Positions 6,190 through 8,662 of a stretch of 8,662 nucleotides of DNA are shown here, piece by piece (within the stretch, counting starts at the first letter, position 1; the number at the start of each line of letters is the position of its first letter). Source of the DNA: an uncultured Selenomonas sp. (lineage in GTDB: Bacteria > Bacillota > Negativicutes > Selenomonadales > Selenomonadaceae); NCBI GenBank assembly GCA_937981305.1, contig CALJPB010000105.1, positions 1-8,662 of the forward strand, read 5' to 3'. Below the pieces are notes generated by a model. It had not been told where the DNA came from, made no database searches, and saw nothing but the letters and a program-made list of their open reading frames with translations. Position numbers and translations under genes: made by a program.

Positions 6190-7038
6190 ATGGCAGAGCA
6201 ACAGATTCCTGCGGCGGGGTATGCCATCATCGGCGGCTCGGGGACGCTGTCGAGCGACTTCCCGCGTGCGTCGATGGCGGACGATGTGGAGATCCTCGCG
6301 GACGGGCTGCACTTTGCAACCCCCTACGGCGAGAGCCCCGCGTTCCGCCTGTTCTCCGTCGCGGGGCGGCGCGTGCTGACGTGCCGTATGCACGGCTGGC
6401 GCAGCGGTGTGATGCGTGCGGATGCGTCGCGGCAGGTGTTTTGGGTACTGCGGGAGGCGGGCGTGCGGCGCATCCTCTCCGAGGGCGGCGTGGGAACGGT
6501 GAATCCTCTGCTCGATCCGCGCGACTTCCTCATCCCCGACGACTATCTTGACCTCTCCGTACGCAAGGATGTCATGCTCGACGGGCGCTATCTGCTCGTG
6601 ATGCGCGACGCACTCTGCTCGGAACTTCGCACGACACTCGTTGCGGAGACAAAGAAACGCTATACGGGGCGCATCTTCGACCGCGGCATCTACGCCGTCA
6701 CGGATGGGCGGCATTTCGAAAGCCCCGCCGAGATTGTGATGCTGAAAGGCCACGCGGACATCGTTGGGCAGAGCCTTGCGCCCGAGGTCTACCTCGCGCG
6801 CGAGATCGGCGCGTGCTATGCGGGGCTGTACTTCGTCGTCAACTACGGCGAGGGCATCCGCCCCTGGTCGCACGATACCCTCACGCAGATTTTCTATGAC
6901 GATGCGCCCATGATCGGCGACATCCTCCTCGCGACGATCCGCAGCGTCCCTGCCGAGGAGAGTGCGTGCGAATGCCGCAGTTTCCGCAAGGAGACCCTGC
7001 TCAAGGATGTCTACAACGCAGCATCGGATAAGGGTTGA
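6190..7038 (+). CDS. MTAP/PNP-family nucleoside phosphorylase in the mqn operon
   Basis: This is a 282-residue protein of the trimeric purine nucleoside phosphorylase fold, nearest to 5'-methylthioadenosine phosphorylase. Visible marks are GGSG (15-18), ATPYGESP (43-50), MHGW (67-70), EGGVGTVNP (98-106) and APEVYLARE (197-205). Several canonical features are changed. The second His of RHGxxH is absent. The FIDRT-type loop reads YLDLS. The base-recognition segment, usually TDYD in MTAP, reads VNYG (217-220), with Asn218 in place of the first Asp. PNPs use Asn to bind 6-oxopurines, so hypoxanthine-bearing futalosine is a possible substrate. The gene lies one base after mqnC with GGAGG at 6178-6182, so it is co-translated with the pathway. 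I infer that it removes the purine from futalosine or aminofutalosine in place of MqnB. Alternatives are a housekeeping methylthioadenosine salvage enzyme or recycling of the 5'-deoxynucleoside by-products. Confidence 0.8.
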   Translation: MAEQQIPAAGYAIIGGSGTLSSDFPRASMADDVEILADGLHFATPYGESPAFRLFSVAGRRVLTCRMHGWRSGVMRADASRQVFWVLREAGVRRILSEGGVGTVNPLLDPRDFLIPDDYLDLSVRKDVMLDGRYLLVMRDALCSELRTTLVAETKKRYTGRIFDRGIYAVTDGRHFESPAEIVMLKGHADIVGQSLAPEVYLAREIGACYAGLYFVVNYGEGIRPWSHDTLTQIFYDDAPMIGDILLATIRSVPAEESACECRSFRKETLLKDVYNAASDKG

Positions 7039-7063
7039 CGAAAAACGTCGAACATCGTATAAT
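7035..7063 (+). promoter_or_regulatory. Strong sigma-70 promoter overlapping the phosphorylase stop codon
   Basis: TTGACG (7035-7040) and a perfect TATAAT (7058-7063) are separated by 17 bases. The -35 includes the TGA stop of the preceding gene. Transcription should start near 7070 and meets a strong hairpin about 55 bases later. The spacer contains a small dyad, GACG-AAAAA-CGTC, which could be an operator but is short. Confidence 0.65.
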
Positions 7064-7069
7064 GGGCAT

Positions 7070-7167
7070 AGAAAAAGGTTCTGCTGGTAAACGGTCAGCC
7101 CCCGTAATCTAAGAAATGGTTATTAAGAAACCCGCCTAGAGTTGGTGACTGTAGGCGGGTATTCTTA
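7070..7167 (+). ncRNA. Candidate small RNA of about 100 nt
   Basis: The stretch is bounded by a near-consensus promoter (start near 7070) and a strong hairpin at 7124-7167. It has no credible gene: the only ATG reading frame is seven codons (7116-7139) and runs into the hairpin. A minor GCTG/CAGC stem may form near 7083-7099. No Rfam class is recognised. It could equally be a discarded leader or the antitoxin-type RNA of a lost toxin; no small hydrophobic toxin frame is visible on either strand nearby. Confidence 0.35.
7124..7167 (+). terminator. Strong, possibly bidirectional hairpin terminator
   Basis: ACCCGCCTA (7130-7138) pairs perfectly with TAGGCGGGT (7152-7160). TAAGAA (7124-7129) extends the stem with TTCTTA (7162-7167) across one bulged A. 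The loop is 13 nt and can form a further AGT/ACT pairing. The flanks are T-rich in both directions rather than a clean T-run. It probably ends both the mqn operon and the short transcript before it. Confidence 0.6.
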
Positions 7168-7215
7168 TATATTGGTGCATCGACAATAAAAACTCTCCTG
7201 TATACACGCCCAACC

Positions 7216-7233
7216 CCGTGAAAAAATTCATTG
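7216..7233. promoter_or_regulatory. Rex-like operator overlapping the dehydrogenase -35
   Basis: The dyad TGAA-AAAA-TTCA (7219-7230) is perfect. Its 18-base frame keeps GTGA and TCA at the positions expected of the Rex site TTGTGA-N6-TCACAA, but the outer bases differ. It overlaps the -35 at 7231, where a repressor would block polymerase. In Firmicutes, Rex commonly controls lactate dehydrogenase genes in response to NADH. The match is partial. Confidence 0.3.
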
Positions 7234-7259
7234 ACAATGATTCCCTGTGGTGCTACTAT
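7231..7259 (+). promoter_or_regulatory. Strong sigma-70 promoter of the dehydrogenase gene
   Basis: A perfect TTGACA (7231-7236) and TACTAT (7254-7259) are separated by 17 bases. The start is expected near 7266, giving an untranslated leader of about 147 nt. It is the best promoter in the window by consensus. Confidence 0.75.
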
Positions 7260-7313
7260 GATGGCGCAGGAAATCCTGCGGCAATGTCCTACTGAAAAGA
7301 AGTGCAATCCATC

Positions 7314-7355
7314 ATGAAACGGCTGGTTTCCACACAGTTCGTCATGAGTCCATAG
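7314..7355 (+). other. Possible 13-codon leader peptide
   Basis: ATG at 7314 opens MKRLVSTQFVMSP and stops at TAG 7353-7355, immediately before the terminator stem. The upstream AAGAAG is a weak ribosome site at a rather long distance. The peptide has no run of a single amino acid of the kind used in classic attenuators. Its only support is its placement. Confidence 0.15.
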
Positions 7356-7356
7356 C

Positions 7357-7398
7357 GTCCGAGCGCATACCATTGCGTTTGGACTTTTTTGCATTTTT
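7357..7398 (+). terminator. Intrinsic terminator upstream of the dehydrogenase start
   Basis: GTCCGAGCGCA (7357-7367) pairs along all 11 positions with TGCGTTTGGAC (7374-7384), two of them G-U, around a six-base loop. TTTTTT (7385-7390) and a second T-run (7394-7398) follow. This is a textbook factor-independent terminator, and its location between the gene's promoter and ribosome site makes it an attenuator. Confidence 0.75.
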
Positions 7399-7412
7399 AG
7401 GGGGTAATCGTC

Positions 7413-8372
7413 ATGTCAGTCAACAGGGGAAAAGTCGTCATCATCGGAACGAGCAACGTCGGCTCTGCCGTGCTCAACAAGATCGCGGATTTCCAGCTCG
7501 CCTCGGAGATCGCGCTCATCGATCTCGATATGGATCGCGCACGCGGCGAGGCACTGGACACGAGTCACGCCATGTCCTCACCGTACTGCACGAACATCAA
7601 GATTCATCCGGGGACATATGAGGACTGCCGCGACGCGGCGTTCATCGTTATCACGGCGGGACCCTCCATTCTGCCGGGCGAGACGCCCGACCGTCTGAAG
7701 CTCGCGAGCACGAACACGAAGATCATGCGCTCCATCTTCTCCGAGATCGTGAAATACACGAAGGAAGCCATGGTCATCATGATTACGAACCCGCTCGATG
7801 TCGCGACCTACGTCGTCTCGACCGAGTTCGACTATCCGCGTGAAAAGATCCTCGGCACCGGCACAATGCTTGAGACCTACCGCTTCCGCTACATCCTCGC
7901 CGAGCACTACGCGATGGACCCGAAGAACATCCACGGTTACGTCCTCGGCGAGCACGGCAACGATGCCTTTGTCGCGTGGTCAACCGTCAACTGTGCAGGG
8001 CTTGGCATCGACCATCTCGATGAGTATTTCCATTGCAAGGAAAAACTAAGCCGGCACGCGGTCGAGCAGGGACTGATCCAAACGGCATACGATGTTATCA
8101 ACCTCAAGGGCTTCACGAATACGGGCATTGCGATGGTCGCCTGCCGCTACATCAAGGCAATTCTCTACAACGAGCACACGATTCTGCCGTGTTCCGCCGT
8201 CATGAGCGGCGAGTACGGCATGACCGATGTCGCACTCTCCATCCCGCGCATGATCGCCCAGGACGGCATCGTGCGGTCGTTCGAGGTGCGCCTTGCAGAC
8301 GAGGAGATGGAAAAACTCCGCCGCGCACAGAAGAGTGTCCGCGCGGCCCTCGACGGCGCAGGGGTGAAGTAA
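7413..8372 (+). CDS. L-lactate / L-2-hydroxyacid dehydrogenase family protein (319 aa)
   Basis: The ATG at 7413 follows AGGGGG (7399-7404) at eight bases. This NAD-dependent enzyme of the LDH/MDH superfamily interconverts a 2-oxoacid and its L-2-hydroxyacid. The nucleotide-binding loop is GTSNVG (12-17), with Ser for the middle Gly, and Asp37 after the second strand indicates NAD. The mobile loop reads SILPGETPDR (85-94), two residues longer than usual and with Ile86 at the specificity position (Gln102 in LDH, Arg in MDH). The catalytic His181 is in LGEHGN, and Arg157 and Thr235 are kept. The acidic partner of the His is Glu154 (LETYR) instead of the usual Asp (LDSAR). GEHGNxxFVAWSTV resembles L-2-hydroxyisocaproate dehydrogenases. 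It may be the cell's lactate dehydrogenase or a branched-chain hydroxyacid enzyme; malate is unlikely. It is monocistronic with a Rex-like site and an attenuator upstream. Confidence 0.88.
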   Translation: MSVNRGKVVIIGTSNVGSAVLNKIADFQLASEIALIDLDMDRARGEALDTSHAMSSPYCTNIKIHPGTYEDCRDAAFIVITAGPSILPGETPDRLKLASTNTKIMRSIFSEIVKYTKEAMVIMITNPLDVATYVVSTEFDYPREKILGTGTMLETYRFRYILAEHYAMDPKNIHGYVLGEHGNDAFVAWSTVNCAGLGIDHLDEYFHCKEKLSRHAVEQGLIQTAYDVINLKGFTNTGIAMVACRYIKAILYNEHTILPCSAVMSGEYGMTDVALSIPRMIAQDGIVRSFEVRLADEEMEKLRRAQKSVRAALDGAGVK

Positions 8373-8384
8373 GCTCCGTCAAGC

Positions 8385-8414
8385 TTGACGAATACGGTAT
8401 CCCTGCCCTATAAT
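8385..8414 (+). promoter_or_regulatory. Sigma-70 promoter just after the dehydrogenase gene
   Basis: TTGACG (8385-8390) and TATAAT (8409-8414) have an 18-base spacer, starting 12 bases after the stop codon. TAATG-AA-CATTA (8411-8422) forms a dyad across the -10 and the expected start, a natural place for a repressor. A hairpin terminator follows at 8456. Confidence 0.55.
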
Positions 8415-8455
8415 GAACATTAATAGCGTTGTCCGCTGTCGGAATGAATGAAAAG

Positions 8456-8486
8456 AGCCGCCTGAATTTGCATCGGGCGGCTTTTC
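8456..8486 (+). terminator. Intrinsic terminator after the dehydrogenase gene
   Basis: GCCGCCTGA (8457-8465) pairs with TCGGGCGGC (8473-8481) with one wobble pair and a seven-base loop, followed by TTTTC and preceded by AAAAGA. The T-run is short and the A-rich left flank means it may work in both directions. It would end both the dehydrogenase mRNA and any transcript from the promoter at 8385, leaving an RNA of about 65 nt. Confidence 0.65.
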
Positions 8487-8607
8487 TGATGTGTATGAGG
8501 TTGGCAAAGGAGTGAGCCTTGCATGGAGCATGGGAGCTGTGTGCCGCAGGGGACGGAGGTCGTGCAGACGGGATTCATAAAGAAAAATCCTCTCGTGTGG
8601 TGTGGAC
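8487..8607. other. Non-coding stretch, nothing recognised
   Basis: There is no open frame with a convincing ribosome site on either strand, no hairpin with a T-run and no repeat that I could see. It separates the terminator from the probable insertion-sequence end. Together with 8373-8486, the region after the dehydrogenase contains only regulatory-type signals. Confidence 0.5.
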
Positions 8608-8662
8608 TGGACAGCCCCCCGAAGAGTGGACAAGGAAATAAACGCCCTGTTGTAGAATGATT
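8608..8662 (+). mobile_element. Probable left end of an IS3-family insertion sequence (cut by window)
   Basis: TGGACAGCCCCCCGAAG followed by AGTGGACA (8608-8632) resembles the left inverted repeats of IS150-group IS3 elements, which have a TG start, a C-run and a terminal GGACA or AGACA. The next bases contain TAGAAT (8653-8658), as expected of the weak promoter before orfA. TGGAC is repeated just upstream (8603-8607). No transposase start is reached before the window ends, so this rests on the end sequence only. Confidence 0.35.

Larger units (their letters stand above)
7266..7412 (+). promoter_or_regulatory. Structured leader with transcription attenuator
   Basis: The leader starts with a hairpin at or near the 5' end (CGCAGG-AAAT-CCTGCG, 7265-7280), then a small GAAAC/GTTTC hairpin (7316-7330), and ends in an intrinsic terminator (7357-7390) only about 20 bases before the start codon. 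GCAATG (7281-7286) is complementary to CATTGC (7371-7376), which spans the terminator loop and 3' arm, so a competing antiterminator is possible. A 13-codon frame (7314-7355) ends one base before the terminator stem and could be a leader peptide. I could not match it to a known riboswitch, T-box or ribosomal-protein leader. Confidence 0.5.

Noticed and set aside
4015..6873. Long minus-strand frames opposite mqnE, mqnC and the phosphorylase (269, 364 and 256 codons)
   Set aside because: They are shadows of well-recognised genes, with low-complexity Arg/His-rich translations and no ribosome sites of note.
7070..7260. Type I toxin-antitoxin locus (holin-like toxin with antisense RNA)
   Set aside because: The short promoter-hairpin unit recalls such antitoxins, but no small hydrophobic frame with a ribosome site exists on either strand here.
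7261..7317. 18-codon frame beginning at ATG 7261
   Set aside because: The ATG lies just downstream of the -10 and before the expected transcription start, so it would not be in the mRNA.
7095..7394. 99-codon minus-strand frame between the phosphorylase and dehydrogenase genes
   Set aside because: It is antisense to two promoters, two terminators and the leader, has no ribosome site and no recognisable composition.
1..8662. tRNA, rRNA, CRISPR array or replication origin
   Set aside because: I saw no regularly spaced repeats, cloverleaf-like segments or conserved rRNA stretches anywhere in the window.

Overview
The window most likely comes from an oral or rumen Selenomonas or a close relative in the Negativicutes. 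This rests on the GC-rich coding DNA with strong AAGGAG-type ribosome sites, the futalosine-type menaquinone genes beside a lactate-dehydrogenase-family gene, and protein families I associate with that group. It is recognition from memory, not a database result.

Left part (1-3683, minus strand). Three tightly packed genes read right to left from a promoter near 3732-3760. They are a multi-zinc-ribbon protein (3683 to 2598), a 655-residue protein with a SUFU domain, a DUF7832-like middle and a DUF4253 end (2586 to 619), and a TPR-like protein cut by the left edge (616 to <1). SUFU and similar domains occur as immunity proteins in polymorphic-toxin loci, so this looks like an orphan poly-immunity-type operon. 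No toxin is visible.

Middle (3684-4068). This AT-richer divergent intergenic region contains a 160-bp palindromic element with GGAA...-type terminal inverted repeats and TTAA-like flanks, probably an IS5-related MITE. It lies directly against the ribosome-binding site of the next operon.

Menaquinone operon (4069-7038, plus strand). mqnE and mqnC are joined by an ATGA overlap. One base later comes a purine-nucleoside-phosphorylase (MTAP-fold) gene. MqnE makes aminofutalosine and MqnC cyclises dehypoxanthine futalosine. The purine must be removed between these steps, normally by MqnB. The phosphorylase sits where that activity is needed and has non-canonical residues at the base-binding site, so it is a candidate MqnB substitute. 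mqnA, mqnB and mqnD are not in the window.

Right part (7039-8662, plus strand). A strong promoter overlapping the phosphorylase stop codon leads within about 100 bases to a strong hairpin, giving a candidate small RNA. A second strong promoter (TTGACA-17-TACTAT), with a Rex-like dyad over its -35, drives a leader of about 147 nt that ends in a textbook intrinsic terminator just before an L-2-hydroxyacid (lactate/hydroxyisocaproate) dehydrogenase gene. This implies transcription attenuation. The enzyme keeps the catalytic His but has Glu in place of the partner Asp and Ile in place of the specificity Gln. A third promoter-to-terminator module follows the gene. The last 55 bases look like the left end of an IS3-family insertion sequence. 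I saw no tRNA, rRNA or CRISPR.
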